Shown in pieces: positions 1 to 9,171 of a DNA stretch of 50,645 nucleotides; within the stretch, counting starts at the first letter, position 1, and the number at the start of each line of letters is the position of its first letter. Below the pieces are notes generated by a model. The model made no database searches and was not told the origin of the DNA. It saw nothing but the letters and a program-made list of their open reading frames with translations. Location of the stretch: assembly GCA_937880925.1 (NCBI GenBank), contig CALGGB010000103.1, positions 1 through 50,645 on the forward strand, in the 5' to 3' direction. The stretch is from an uncultured Rhodospirillaceae bacterium. Lineage in GTDB: Bacteria > Pseudomonadota > Alphaproteobacteria > SP197. Both the position numbers and the translations under genes were made by a program.

Positions 1-1349
1 TCGCCTACTACGGCATCCTCAAGACCGGCGCGACCGTGGTGACAGTCAGCGCCCTGCTCAAGGCGCGCGAGATCGCCTACCAGCTTGCCGACAGCGATGC
101 GGTGGCGCTGATCGCCTATGGCGGCGATGTCGGCGGCCTGGGCGTGGAGGTGCGCAAGGCCGTTGCGGCAACGCCCACCTGTAGCCTGGTCTGGATGATC
201 GAAGGCCGGAGCGGCGAGCAGGATTTCACGGCCCTGCTGGCCGGCGAGGGTCCGGTGGTGGGCGTTGATCGCGACGGCAACGATACCGCGGTCATCCTCT
301 ATACCTCGGGCACCACCGGCAGTCCCAAGGGCGCGGAACTCACCCACCACAACATCATGATGAACGTGGTGGCCATTGCGCGCGAGCGCACGCCGGCTGC
401 CGACCGGCCGGCCACGCTGATTGCCCTGCCGCTGTTCCACGTCTTTGCCCAGACCTGCCTGATGCACATGGGCCTGTATCAGGGTGCCGCACTGGTCCTG
501 ATGCAGCGCTTTTCCGCGCGCGAGGCGATCGATCTTATCGTGGCCGAGGGCATCACCAGCTTTTCGGGTGTGCCGACCATGTTTCGCGCCATGCTCGATG
601 ATCCCAGCCTGACCGAGGAGGATGTCGCGGCTGTCCGCAAGGCGGTGAGGGCGGCCAGTTCGGGTGGCTCCAGCCTTGCCCCGGAACTGCAGAAGCGGTT
701 CGCCGAACGCTTTGGCGTCCCCATGATCGACGGCTACGGCTGCACGGAGACCTCGCCGGTCGCCTGCTTCCTGCACGAGGGGACAGCCTATCGCCCCGGC
801 TCCTGCGGCCAGGCGGCGTTCGGGGTGCAACTGCGCGTCATCGACGCCGATGGCAGGGTGCTGCCCGCCGATGCGGTAGGCGAGCTCTGCGTCAAGGGCC
901 ACGGTGTCATGAAGGGCTACTACAAGCGGCCCGAGGATACCGCCCGGGTGCTGCGCGACGGCTGGTATCACACCGGCGATCTCGCGCGCATCGACACGGA
1001 TGGTTATGTCTTCATCGTCGGGCGCCTGAAGGAACTCATCATACGTGGCGGCTTCAACGTCTATCCCGCCGAGGTCGAGGCCGTGCTGATGACCCATCCC
1101 GCGGTCGGCATGGCCGCCGTTGTGGGGGTGCCGCATGAAACCCATGGCGAGGAGATCATGGCGGTCGTTTCGCCGCGCCACGGCATGGCGATCGACCCCG
1201 ATGGCCTTCGTGCGTGGGCTAAGGAGGAAATGGCCGCCTACAAGTATCCGCGCCTGATCGAGGTGCGCGAGCACCTGCCTCTGGGCCCCACGGGCAAGGT
1301 GCTCAAACGCCAACTGATGCCGACAAGCCAAGAAGGAAAACAAACATGA
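1..1349 (+). CDS. Long-chain acyl-CoA synthetase (AMP-binding), 5' truncated by window edge
   Basis: Activates a carboxylic acid to its CoA ester via an acyl-adenylate. The frame is open from base 3, and the residues before the first in-window ATG (YYGILKTGA) already match this family, so the true start lies upstream. Visible motifs are the P-loop YTSGTTGSPKG (about 300-332), YGCTETSP (about 733), GWYHTGD (about 961), the hinge region GRLKELIIRGG (about 1020) and the C-terminal GPTGKVLKR with the adenylation lysine. The stop overlaps the next start as ATGA at 1346, so it is translationally coupled to the MDR reductase. Substrate chain length cannot be told; medium/long-chain or dicarboxylate is likely from the beta-oxidation genes nearby. 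Confidence 0.9.
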   Translation, partial: AYYGILKTGATVVTVSALLKAREIAYQLADSDAVALIAYGGDVGGLGVEVRKAVAATPTCSLVWMIEGRSGEQDFTALLAGEGPVVGVDRDGNDTAVILYTSGTTGSPKGAELTHHNIMMNVVAIARERTPAADRPATLIALPLFHVFAQTCLMHMGLYQGAALVLMQRFSAREAIDLIVAEGITSFSGVPTMFRAMLDDPSLTEEDVAAVRKAVRAASSGGSSLAPELQKRFAERFGVPMIDGYGCTETSPVACFLHEGTAYRPGSCGQAAFGVQLRVIDADGRVLPADAVGELCVKGHGVMKGYYKRPEDTARVLRDGWYHTGDLARIDTDGYVFIVGRLKELIIRGGFNVYPAEVEAVLMTHPAVGMAAVVGVPHETHGEEIMAVVSPRHGMAIDPDGLRAWAKEEMAAYKYPRLIEVREHLPLGPTGKVLKRQLMPTSQEGKQT

Positions 1350-2371
1350 CCACGACCAACCGTCGCATCGTTCTGGCGCGCCGCCCCCAGGGCATGGTGA
1401 GCCCACAGGACTTCCGACTGGAGGAAGCGCCGGTCGCCGCCCCTGGCGAAGGCGAAGCGCTGGTGCGCGTGATCTACCTGACGCTCGACCCCTACATGCG
1501 CGGCATGATGGGCGAGGGCGATTCCTATGCCGAGGCGGTCCCGATCGGCGATGTCATGGTCGGCGGTACGGTCGGTGAGGTGATGGAAAGCCGCGATCCC
1601 TCGCTCAAGGCCGGCGACATCGTGGAGGTCTATGGCGGCTGGCAGAGCCATGTCGTTGCCCCCGCAAGGACCATGCGCAAGGTCGATCCCGCCCTGGCGC
1701 CGATTTCGACCGCCATCGGCGTACTGGGCATGCCGGGGCTCACCGCCTATTTCGGCACGCTGCAGGTCGGCCGGCCCAGGGCGGGCGAGACCTTCTTCGT
1801 ATCGGCGGCTTCCGGCGCGGTTGGCGCGACCGCGGGCCAGATTGCCAAGATTGCCGGCGCGCGCGTCGTCGGCTGTGCCGGCTCGGACGAGAAGGTCGCC
1901 TATTGCCTTGAGGACTGCGGCTTCGATGCCTGCTTCAACTACCGCACCTGCGGCGACGTCGCCAAGGCGATGGGGCAGGCCTGCCCGGACGGCATCGATG
2001 TCTATTTCGAGAACGTCGGCGGCGAGATCGGCTGGAACGCCTTCTGGATGCTCAACGAGCACGGCCGCATGGCCGTTTGCGGCACGATCTCGAACTACAA
2101 CGCCGTCACGCCCGATACGATCGAGGACCCGATGTGGCGCTTCATCACGCGCCGCCTGAAGGTGGAGGGGTTCCTCGTGACCGACTTCGACGATCAGGCC
2201 GATGCCGCGCGCAAGGAGCTCGCCGGCTGGCTGGCCGATGGCCGCATCGCCTGGCGCCAGACCGTCGTCGAGGGGCTGGAGAACGCACCTTCGGCCTTCG
2301 GGCGCCTGTTCGAGGGCAGCAACTTCGGCAAGCTGATCGTGCAGGTCGGCGAGGAAGCCGGTCGCGGTTAA
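1346..2371 (+). CDS. NADP-dependent MDR oxidoreductase (CurA/YncB, alkenal reductase type)
   Basis: Zinc-independent medium-chain dehydrogenase/reductase of 341 residues, the usual length for the family that reduces the double bond of alpha,beta-unsaturated ketones and aldehydes with NADPH (prostaglandin reductase, curcumin reductase, leukotriene B4 dehydrogenase). The N-terminal LTLDPYMRGMM segment and the nucleotide-binding VSAASGAVGATAGQIAK (around residues 151-167) are typical, and no zinc-ligand cysteine cluster is seen. Its ATG overlaps the stop of the acyl-CoA ligase by 4 bases, so the two are probably one operon, which would suit disposal of enoyl or enone intermediates. The substrate is inference. 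Confidence 0.88.
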   Translation: MTTTNRRIVLARRPQGMVSPQDFRLEEAPVAAPGEGEALVRVIYLTLDPYMRGMMGEGDSYAEAVPIGDVMVGGTVGEVMESRDPSLKAGDIVEVYGGWQSHVVAPARTMRKVDPALAPISTAIGVLGMPGLTAYFGTLQVGRPRAGETFFVSAASGAVGATAGQIAKIAGARVVGCAGSDEKVAYCLEDCGFDACFNYRTCGDVAKAMGQACPDGIDVYFENVGGEIGWNAFWMLNEHGRMAVCGTISNYNAVTPDTIEDPMWRFITRRLKVEGFLVTDFDDQADAARKELAGWLADGRIAWRQTVVEGLENAPSAFGRLFEGSNFGKLIVQVGEEAGRG

Positions 2372-2420
2372 TGTCCCTGCTCTTGCCATGGTCCGGGGCC
2401 GTCATCCCGCTGAAACCGTG

Positions 2421-3857
2421 ATGGAGCAGGAATCGCTCATCTGGCTGCTGGGTGCCGCCGCCCTGGTCGTTCAGGTGTTGGGCTTTGCCACGGCCGTGCA
2501 CGCGGTCATGAGTGCGCGCACCGCCCAGGGCGCCATCGCATGGTCAATCGCGCTGGCCAGCGTGCCGATCCTTGCGCTGCCGCTCTATTGGGTGTTCGGG
2601 CGCAACCGCTTCGAGGGTTACGTCCAGGCCCGCCGCGGCAAGGTGCCCGACCTTGCCGGACTCGCCGATTCCCTGCGCAGAGGGACGGCGGGTTCCTGTA
2701 CCATGGAGGTCGGCTTCGGGCCCGAGGATACGGTCTACGAGCGGCTGGCGGCCATGCCCTTCACGCGCGGCAACGATGTCACCCTGCTGATCGACGGACC
2801 GGCGACCTTCGAGGCGATGTTCGAAGCCATCGCGGCGGCGCGCTCCTACATCCTGGTGCAGTTCTATACCGTGGTCGACGATCGGCTGGGCATGGAACTG
2901 CAGCGGCGCCTCATCGAACGCGCGCAGGCAGGCGTGCGCGTCTTCCTGCTCTACGACGAGATCGGCTCGATCGAACTATCGCGCGGCTATCTCGACACCC
3001 TGCGCGGCGCCGGGGTTTCGGTTGCGTCCTTCGAGACCACCCGATGGCCCACGAACCGCTTCCAGATCAACTTCCGCAATCACCGCAAGATTCTGGTTGT
3101 CGACGGCGAGGTCTGCTTCATCGGCGGCCACAACGTCAGCGACGACTACATGGGCCGCAATCCGCGGCGTGGCCGTTGGCGCGATACCCATGTGCGCATT
3201 GCCGGGCCGGCCGCCATCGAGGCACAGGTCGTCTTCGCCGAGGACTGGTACTGGGCCACCGGAACGGTGCCGGTTCTGGACTGGACGGCGCCGCCTGCTG
3301 CACAGGCCGACAGGGCCGTGCTCATCCTGCCGCATGGTCCCTCGGACGAGGTGGAGAGCTGCGGTCTCTTCTTCACCCAGGCGATCAACAGCGCGCGCCA
3401 TCGCCTGTGGATCGCCTCACCCTATTTCGTGCCGGACGCCAGGATCGTCAGCGCTCTCCAGCTTGCCGCCATGCGCGGTGTCGATGTCCGTATCGTGCTG
3501 CCCGCCCGGCCCGACTTCTTCCTGGTCCATCTGGCCGCCTTCGCCTTCATTCCCCAGGCCGAACAGGTTGGGATAAGATTCTACCGTTACCAGGCCGGTT
3601 TCATGCACCACAAGGTTCTGCTGGTGGACGACCGCCTTGCCGCGGTCGGCACCGCGAACCTCGACAACCGGTCCTTCCGCCTGAACTTCGAGGTGACGGC
3701 TCTGGTAGGCGATGCCGGATTCGCCCATGAGGTGGAAGCGATGCTGGAACGCGATTTCGCCGACTGCTGTTTGCAGACCGCGAGCGACTACGAGGATCGC
3801 CCGGCCTGGTTCCGGGTTGCCGTGCGCATCGCCAATCTGCTTTCGCCGATCCTCTGA
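2421..3857 (+). CDS. cls: Cardiolipin synthase (phospholipase D superfamily)
   Basis: Membrane enzyme joining two phosphatidylglycerols (or a related phospholipid pair) into cardiolipin. From the ATG at 2421 it has 478 residues, normal for bacterial Cls. Two hydrophobic N-terminal segments (about residues 4-25 and 36-56) precede the phospholipase D domains. Both catalytic HxK(x)4D motifs are intact: H221/K223/D228 in NHRKILVVDG and H396/K398/D403 in HHKVLLVDD, each followed by the usual GG.N or GTAN stretch. An in-frame ATG at 2388 would add 11 residues not typical of the family, so 2421 is preferred. The patatin gene follows 16 bases downstream, suggesting a membrane-lipid pair. Confidence 0.92.
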   Translation: MEQESLIWLLGAAALVVQVLGFATAVHAVMSARTAQGAIAWSIALASVPILALPLYWVFGRNRFEGYVQARRGKVPDLAGLADSLRRGTAGSCTMEVGFGPEDTVYERLAAMPFTRGNDVTLLIDGPATFEAMFEAIAAARSYILVQFYTVVDDRLGMELQRRLIERAQAGVRVFLLYDEIGSIELSRGYLDTLRGAGVSVASFETTRWPTNRFQINFRNHRKILVVDGEVCFIGGHNVSDDYMGRNPRRGRWRDTHVRIAGPAAIEAQVVFAEDWYWATGTVPVLDWTAPPAAQADRAVLILPHGPSDEVESCGLFFTQAINSARHRLWIASPYFVPDARIVSALQLAAMRGVDVRIVLPARPDFFLVHLAAFAFIPQAEQVGIRFYRYQAGFMHHKVLLVDDRLAAVGTANLDNRSFRLNFEVTALVGDAGFAHEVEAMLERDFADCCLQTASDYEDRPAWFRVAVRIANLLSPIL

Positions 3858-3873
3858 AGGGAGCGCGGGGGTC

Positions 3874-4704
3874 ATGCTGCGTATCGGACTGGCATTGGGC
3901 GGGGGCGGCGCCCGCGGGCTTGCCCACATCGCGATCCTGGAAGTCTTCGACGAACTGGGTCTGCGCCCCCATCGCCTGGCCGGAACCTCGATGGGCGCCA
4001 TCGTGGCGGCGTTTTATGCCTCGGGACAGAGCGCGCGCGACATACGGGAGCGCTTCGCGCGCATGCTGCTCGCGCCCGAGGACTCGCTGTGGCGGACGTT
4101 GGGGCGGCGCGAGCTGCGCCGCTGGTTCGACATTGCCGAGGTCAACCTGGGGCGGGGCGGTCTCATGAAGGGCGACAACCTGCGCCGCTTTCTCGTCCAG
4201 GAAGGGGTCGCGGCCGACTTCTCCGGCCTCGCCATTCCGCTGAGGGTGGCGGCGGCAGACTACTGGGAGTGGCGACAGGTGGTGCTCGAGCGCGGCGACC
4301 TGCCGCTGGCGCTGCAGGCCAGCATGGCGGTGCCCGGTCTCTTCCAGCCGGTACTGCACGGCGGGCGTCTGCTGGTCGATGGCGGTGCCGTCAACCCCGT
4401 GCCCTATGATCTCTGGAACGAGGAGACCGATGTCCGCATTGCGGTCGACGTGCTTGGCCAGCGGGTCAGCGACCGCGAACGCATGCCGGGATTTCTCGAA
4501 TCGGTCTTCAATACGGTGCAGTTGATGGAACCCTCCATTCTCGCGGCCAAGATGGCGTACGATCCGCCCGACATTCTCGTGCGCCCGGAGATCCAGGGCG
4601 TGCGCATGTTCGATTTTCACAAGGCCGACCTCATCTACCATGCCGCGGGGGAGGCCAAGGAGGCGCTCAAGCGGCGCCTCGATGCCCTGCACGAAAGGTC
4701 ATGA
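3874..4704 (+). CDS. Patatin-like phospholipase (RssA type)
   Basis: Ser-Asp dyad lipid acyl hydrolase of 276 residues. The oxyanion-hole loop GGGGARG (residues 9-15), the nucleophile in GTSMG (S39) and the catalytic Asp in VDGGAVNP (D169) are all present. The start at 3874 is chosen because the family begins a few residues before the glycine-rich loop; a longer in-frame extension would run into cls. It lies 16 bases after cls in the same direction. RssA-like proteins have no settled substrate; a role in phospholipid turnover is inferred from the family and the neighbour. Confidence 0.88.
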   Translation: MLRIGLALGGGGARGLAHIAILEVFDELGLRPHRLAGTSMGAIVAAFYASGQSARDIRERFARMLLAPEDSLWRTLGRRELRRWFDIAEVNLGRGGLMKGDNLRRFLVQEGVAADFSGLAIPLRVAAADYWEWRQVVLERGDLPLALQASMAVPGLFQPVLHGGRLLVDGGAVNPVPYDLWNEETDVRIAVDVLGQRVSDRERMPGFLESVFNTVQLMEPSILAAKMAYDPPDILVRPEIQGVRMFDFHKADLIYHAAGEAKEALKRRLDALHERS

Positions 4705-4747
4705 ACGGCGTGGCGTGCGAGGCTACATCACGGAAAAGGAATGGAAC

Positions 4748-5659
4748 ATGGCGCTCTACCGCATCGCCGACCCACGTTTTGGCGCCCTGATCGACGAGGC
4801 GGCCGGCTTCGAAACGCTGGCCGAGGATTTTGCCTTCACCGAAGGGGCGACCTGGCATCCGGCCGGACGCCACGTCACCTTCACCGATATCCCGAACAGC
4901 CGCATCCACCGCTGGGTTGCCGCGACGGGCGAAACGGTGGTGCTGCGCGATCCCTCGAACATGACCAACGGCATGACCTATGACCGCGAAGGCCGCCTGC
5001 TGATGTGCGAGCACGCCGCCAGCCGCGTCTCGCGCCTGGAGGCCGACGGCACCATCGCCGTGCTGGCAGACCGCTGGCAGGGCAGCGAGCTCAACAGTCC
5101 CAACGACATCGTGGTCGACGACTCCGGGGCGATCTGGTTCACCGATCCGCTCTACGGCCGCGAGGCCGAGACCGGCGTCACACGCGAACCCGGCCTGCCG
5201 TTTCGCGCCCTCTGGCGCATCGCGCCCGACGGTGCGTTGGGACTGATCGCCGATGATTTCGATGCACCCAACGGTCTGTGTTTCTCGCCCGACAGGACCC
5301 GGCTCTACGTCAACGACAGCAAGCGCAAGCACATCCGCGTCTTCGAAGTCGACGGCAACGGTGGGGCGAGCGGGGGTGCTGTCTTTGCGGAGACGCTCGA
5401 TCCCGATGGATCGCTGGGCAGGGGCAGCCCGGACGGCATGAAGGTCGATGCGGCCGGTAACGTCTGGTGCGCAGGGCCGGGCGGCATCCATGTCTTCGAT
5501 CCCGAAGGCGTGCTGCTGGGCGTTGTGCTGACGCCGCAGTTTCCGGCCAACTTCTGCTTTGGCGGCGACGATCTGCGCACGCTCTTCATCTGTGCGGGAA
5601 CAACCTTTGTGCGTCTGACGCTGGCCCGGGCCGGGCACCCCATCTTCACGCCGCGCTGA
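4748..5659 (+). CDS. SMP-30/gluconolactonase/LRE family lactonase
   Basis: Six-bladed beta-propeller, 303 residues. Residues placed as the divalent-metal ligands of the family are visible: Glu32 in FTEGATW, Asn in SPNDIVVDD, Asn in APNGLCFS, and Asp in SPDGMKVDAAGNVW. Members hydrolyse sugar lactones or other lactones and esters; the true substrate here is unknown. The ATG at 4748 follows AAGGAATGGAAC, an acceptable ribosome site, and the protein from there aligns from its first residues. It is 43 bases after the patatin gene. Its 3' end overlaps the convergent phosphotransferase by 14 bases. Confidence 0.85.
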   Translation: MALYRIADPRFGALIDEAAGFETLAEDFAFTEGATWHPAGRHVTFTDIPNSRIHRWVAATGETVVLRDPSNMTNGMTYDREGRLLMCEHAASRVSRLEADGTIAVLADRWQGSELNSPNDIVVDDSGAIWFTDPLYGREAETGVTREPGLPFRALWRIAPDGALGLIADDFDAPNGLCFSPDRTRLYVNDSKRKHIRVFEVDGNGGASGGAVFAETLDPDGSLGRGSPDGMKVDAAGNVWCAGPGGIHVFDPEGVLLGVVLTPQFPANFCFGGDDLRTLFICAGTTFVRLTLARAGHPIFTPR

Positions 5660-6659
5660 AGCGCTCCCGTATCGCGCGGAGCCATGGCGCCAGGGGCTGA
5701 AGGGCGCTGCTCTTCTCTGCCCAGCGGAGGCCGCGGCGGGCCATGCGCATGCCGCTGCCCGAAAGTGTGTCGGGTCCTCGTCCGGCAAGTGCCGTGCGCC
5801 AGTCCCCGGGGTTCTGGGCACGCGACGCGCTGCTGACCTGGTTGGCCAGGCGCACAACACAGTGCAGCGCGCCCATGGTCATCATGTAGTCGGCGGGGCC
5901 CGCGGGATAGCCGCCCTCGTCGTAGCGCGGGACCCAGCGGTTGAGCAGGCGCAGTTCGTCGCCCGGGCGGTCGATGATGGAATCATCGCCCAGGAACCAC
6001 ACCAGATCGTCGAGTCGGTTGCGCGTGCCGCAATGTTCCCAGTCGAACCAGCCGATCTCGCCTTGCGGGCTCACGACGGCATTGGGCGGCCGGGCGTCCC
6101 ACTTCACGAAGCTGGTGGGCGTTCGGGTGAGGATGCGCGCCACGGCGGCGCTGTCGCATGCGGGGGCGGGCAGGCCCAGGAAAGCGCCGAGGCGTTCGGG
6201 GGTTGCCGAGAGATCGGTGATCCAGTCCGGCTGGCTGCCGATACGGAAACACAGCGGGGCGAGGCCCGCGCGTTCGGCGGCCTTGTGGATCGCCTGCAGG
6301 CTGGCCAGCGCCGTGTCCTGCAGGGCAAAAGCCTCCTCCTTGCCGACACGCCGCAGCGCGCGCGAAAGGCGTTCGCCGGGCAGGTCCTCCTGCAGCAGCC
6401 AGCGGCCGTCGTAGGCCAGCACAGCGGGCACGCAAGCGCCCTGGGCATGCAGCCGGCGCAGCACCGCGGCTTCCAGGTCCGCGCGTTCGGCGGAACTCCG
6501 CAGGGTCGCGATGACCTGCCGGCCGTCAAGGAACAGGCGTGTGGACTTGCGATTCTGCCCGCCCGGGTTCTCCCAACCAATCGCCTGCGCACCCAGCAGG
6601 TCGCTGCAGGCGCGCACGGCCTGGCCGGCCCGCTCGTCCATGCTCTCGAGTGTTTCCAT
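5646..6659 (-). CDS. Aminoglycoside phosphotransferase/choline-kinase-fold protein (APH family)
   Basis: Kinase-fold protein of 337 residues. The catalytic loop is KWDARPPNAVV (catalytic Asp and Mg-binding Asn, with Lys-Trp in place of the usual His-Gly) and the DFG-like Asp lies in GWFDWEHCG. The N-terminal part carries the expected WLLQEDLPGE hinge-like segment. Substrate unknown: the family phosphorylates small alcohols such as choline, homoserine, aminoglycosides or CoA-linked hydroxyacids. It ends inside the 3' end of the convergent SMP-30 gene and begins 59 bases after the end of pimD on the same strand. A true drug-resistance role is unlikely. Confidence 0.75.
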   Translation of the reverse strand: METLESMDERAGQAVRACSDLLGAQAIGWENPGGQNRKSTRLFLDGRQVIATLRSSAERADLEAAVLRRLHAQGACVPAVLAYDGRWLLQEDLPGERLSRALRRVGKEEAFALQDTALASLQAIHKAAERAGLAPLCFRIGSQPDWITDLSATPERLGAFLGLPAPACDSAAVARILTRTPTSFVKWDARPPNAVVSPQGEIGWFDWEHCGTRNRLDDLVWFLGDDSIIDRPGDELRLLNRWVPRYDEGGYPAGPADYMMTMGALHCVVRLANQVSSASRAQNPGDWRTALAGRGPDTLSGSGMRMARRGLRWAEKSSALQPLAPWLRAIRERFSAA

Positions 6660-6718
6660 GAAACCAGTCTCGGCCCGCCCACGAGCGGGGGCAAGCCGTG
6701 TCGGCGGGAAGGGCGGGG

Positions 6719-7846
6719 CTACTGCGTCAGGGTGGCGTAGCGGTCGAGATGCCAGTCGATGTCGCCGAACTGCCGGGCGATGATGGAAAGCCGCTTGAAG
6801 TAGTGACTGGCCTGGTAGTCATCGGTCATGGCGATGCCGCCGTGAAGCTGGACGGCCTCCTGACCCACCCTGCGCCCGGCCTTGTCGCACTGGACCTTCA
6901 GCGCCGAGACGGCGCGCTGGCGTTCGGCGAGATCGTCGGAATCGACATCGGCCATATAGACGTCGGCCAGCGAGCGGGACTCCTCAAGCGCCACGAACAT
7001 GTCGGCCATGCGGTGCTGCAGCGCCTGGAAGGCGCCGATCTTCTGGCCGAACTGCTCGCGCGTCTTCGAGTAGTCGAGCGTCATGGCGTTGAGCACCGAC
7101 ATCAGGCCCAGGGATTCCGCGCAGACTGCGGCAGCGGCGCGGTCGATGGTCTCTTCGATCACGGAATACGCCTTGCCTTCGGTCCCCAGCAGCGTACCGG
7201 CAGCACCCGAGAGCTTGATCTCGGCGGCCCGGCCGCCGTCATTGGTGGGATAGCCGCGCACCTCGACACCATCGGCGCGGGGATCGACGACGAAAAGCGA
7301 GATGCCCTCCCGGTCGCGGGCCTTGCCCGACGTGCGCGCCGAGACGATCAGCGTATCGGCGGCATCGCCGTTCAGCACCACGGCCTTGTGGCCATCGAGC
7401 ACCCAGCCGTCGCCGGACTTCTTCGCACTCGTCTCGACGCGGGCGATGTCGTAGCGCGATTTCGGCTCACCGTGGGCGAAGGCCATGACACTCTCACCTG
7501 CGATCAGCGCGCCCAGCAGTTCTTCCTTCTGCGTCTCGCTGCCGGCCCGCGCGATGGTGCCGCCGGCCAGCAGCACGGAGGCGAGCCACGGTTCGGTCAC
7601 CAGACCGCGCCCGAAGGCTTCCATCAGCACTGCCACTTCGCGGGCGCCGCCGAAACCGCCCTGATCCTCGGGCAGGCCAACGGCCAGCCAGCCCAGTTCG
7701 GCGAACTGCTTCCAGTGCGCGCGTGAGAAGCCCTCGTCGGTCTTGGAGGAAGCACGGCGCTTGTCGAAGGGATAGCTGCGTTCGATGAACCGCTCGACGC
7801 TGTCCTTGAGGAGCTGTTGTTCGTCGGTGAGGTCGAAACTCAACAT
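6719..7846 (-). CDS. pimD: Acyl-CoA dehydrogenase, PimD-like small subunit
   Basis: FAD acyl-CoA dehydrogenase of 375 residues. Its start, MLSFDLTDEQQLLKDSVERF, and its length resemble the small subunit of the pimeloyl-CoA dehydrogenase pair described in Rhodopseudomonas palustris. The C-terminal domain shows YSKTREQFGQKIGAFQALQH and HGGIAMTDDYQ; the latter places Asp where many family members carry the catalytic Glu. It lies 16 bases after pimC on the same strand, and the two probably form a heteromeric dehydrogenase feeding electrons to ETF. The true chain-length range (dicarboxylic or branched acyl-CoA) is inferred from the family. Confidence 0.82.
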   Translation of the reverse strand: MLSFDLTDEQQLLKDSVERFIERSYPFDKRRASSKTDEGFSRAHWKQFAELGWLAVGLPEDQGGFGGAREVAVLMEAFGRGLVTEPWLASVLLAGGTIARAGSETQKEELLGALIAGESVMAFAHGEPKSRYDIARVETSAKKSGDGWVLDGHKAVVLNGDAADTLIVSARTSGKARDREGISLFVVDPRADGVEVRGYPTNDGGRAAEIKLSGAAGTLLGTEGKAYSVIEETIDRAAAAVCAESLGLMSVLNAMTLDYSKTREQFGQKIGAFQALQHRMADMFVALEESRSLADVYMADVDSDDLAERQRAVSALKVQCDKAGRRVGQEAVQLHGGIAMTDDYQASHYFKRLSIIARQFGDIDWHLDRYATLTQ

Positions 7847-7862
7847 GGTGCGTTCATTCCCC

Positions 7863-9059
7863 TCAGAGGCCGAGTACGTGCTTGGCGATGATGTTCTTCT
7901 GGATCTCGTTGGAGCCGCCGTAGATCGTCACCTTGCGGGTGTTGAAGTAACCCGGCGCCACGGGGGCGGCGTAGTCCGGTCCGATCGGCTCCTCGTTCCA
8001 GCCGGTGTCGAGCGATTCGGGCGCGAACGGCGCCACATAAGGCCCGACGGCTTCCATGGTGAGTTCGGTCAGCAGCTGGTCGATCTCGGTGCCGCGGATC
8101 TTGATGAAACTCGCCTCCGGGCCGGGCGTCTTGCCCTGCACCTGCTGGGCCAGCAGCTTGAGCATGGTGGCTTCCAGGGTCACGATCTGGATCTCCACGT
8201 CCGACATCTTGCGTCGGAAGCGCGGATTCTCGGCCAGGGTGCCATCGGCATCCTCCTGGTCAGCAGCGATCATGCGCAGGCGGGCGAGCGCCCGCTTGGC
8301 CTGGGGGATGCCGGCCATGCCTGAACGCTCGTAGCCCAGCAGGAACTTGGCATAGGTCCAGCCCTTGTTCTCCTCGCCGATGCGGTTGGCGACCGGCACC
8401 TTGACGTTGTCGAAGATCACCTGGTTGACCTCGTGGCCGCCTTCCATGGTGATGATCGGGTGGACGGAGATGCCGGGGCTCTTCATGTCGATCAGCAGGA
8501 AGGTGATGCCTTCCTGCTTCTTGCCGGAACTGTCGGTGCGGGTCAGGCAGAACATCCAGTCGGCCCACTGGGCAAGCGTCGTCCAGGTCTTGCCGCCGTT
8601 GACGATGTAGTGGTCGCCATGGCGCTCCGCCTTGGTGCGCAGGCTGGCAAGATCGGAGCCGGAGTTGGGCTCGCTGTAGCCCTGGCACCACCAGACCTCG
8701 CCCGAAAGGATGCCCGGCAGGTGCTGCTTCTTCTGTTCCTCGTTGCCGAAGGTCCAGATCACCGGCGCCACCATGTCTGGGCCGAAGGGCATCATGCCCG
8801 GGGCGCCGGCGTTGCTCGTCTCCTCATCGAAAATGAAGTGCTGCATGGGGCTCCAGCCCGCGCCGCCGTGCTCCTCCGGCCAGTGCGGGCAGGACCAGCC
8901 GCGCGTGGCCAGCTTGCCGTGCCAGCCGACATAGTCCTGTTTGCTCATGTTGAGGCCGTTCAGCACCTTCTTGCGGGTGCCGGGGTCGAGTTCGGCTTCG
9001 ATGAAGGCGCGAACCGACTGGCGGAACGATTCCTCTTCCGCAGTGTAGGTGATCTTCAT
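7863..9059 (-). CDS. pimC: Acyl-CoA dehydrogenase, PimC-like large subunit
   Basis: Partner of the preceding dehydrogenase, 398 residues. The start at 9059 gives MKITYTAEEESFRQSVRAFI, the normal beginning; an in-frame ATG 87 bases upstream would add a Cys/His-rich stretch not expected in the family. Conserved pieces are GYSEPNSGSDLASL (FAD site), GGKTWTTLAQWADW, GYERSGMAGI and the C-terminal IYGGSNEIQKNI. It opens a pimC-pimD unit reading leftwards and is divergent from an SDR gene with 112 bases between starts, which should hold promoters for both. Confidence 0.85.
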   Translation of the reverse strand: MKITYTAEEESFRQSVRAFIEAELDPGTRKKVLNGLNMSKQDYVGWHGKLATRGWSCPHWPEEHGGAGWSPMQHFIFDEETSNAGAPGMMPFGPDMVAPVIWTFGNEEQKKQHLPGILSGEVWWCQGYSEPNSGSDLASLRTKAERHGDHYIVNGGKTWTTLAQWADWMFCLTRTDSSGKKQEGITFLLIDMKSPGISVHPIITMEGGHEVNQVIFDNVKVPVANRIGEENKGWTYAKFLLGYERSGMAGIPQAKRALARLRMIAADQEDADGTLAENPRFRRKMSDVEIQIVTLEATMLKLLAQQVQGKTPGPEASFIKIRGTEIDQLLTELTMEAVGPYVAPFAPESLDTGWNEEPIGPDYAAPVAPGYFNTRKVTIYGGSNEIQKNIIAKHVLGL

Positions 9060-9171
9060 TATCTGGGCCCCCGGATGCTGGCCGTGCGATGGGAGGTGGA
9101 TGCTAGTATGGCCTTCAACGCCTGCGCAATGCGGGCATGGCATCAATCGGTACCATCAAGGGGATAGTCAC

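Noticed and set aside
5646-6659. Aminoglycoside resistance gene
   Set aside because: Only the kinase fold is shared; the context is lipid metabolism and the catalytic loop is divergent (KWD in place of HGD).
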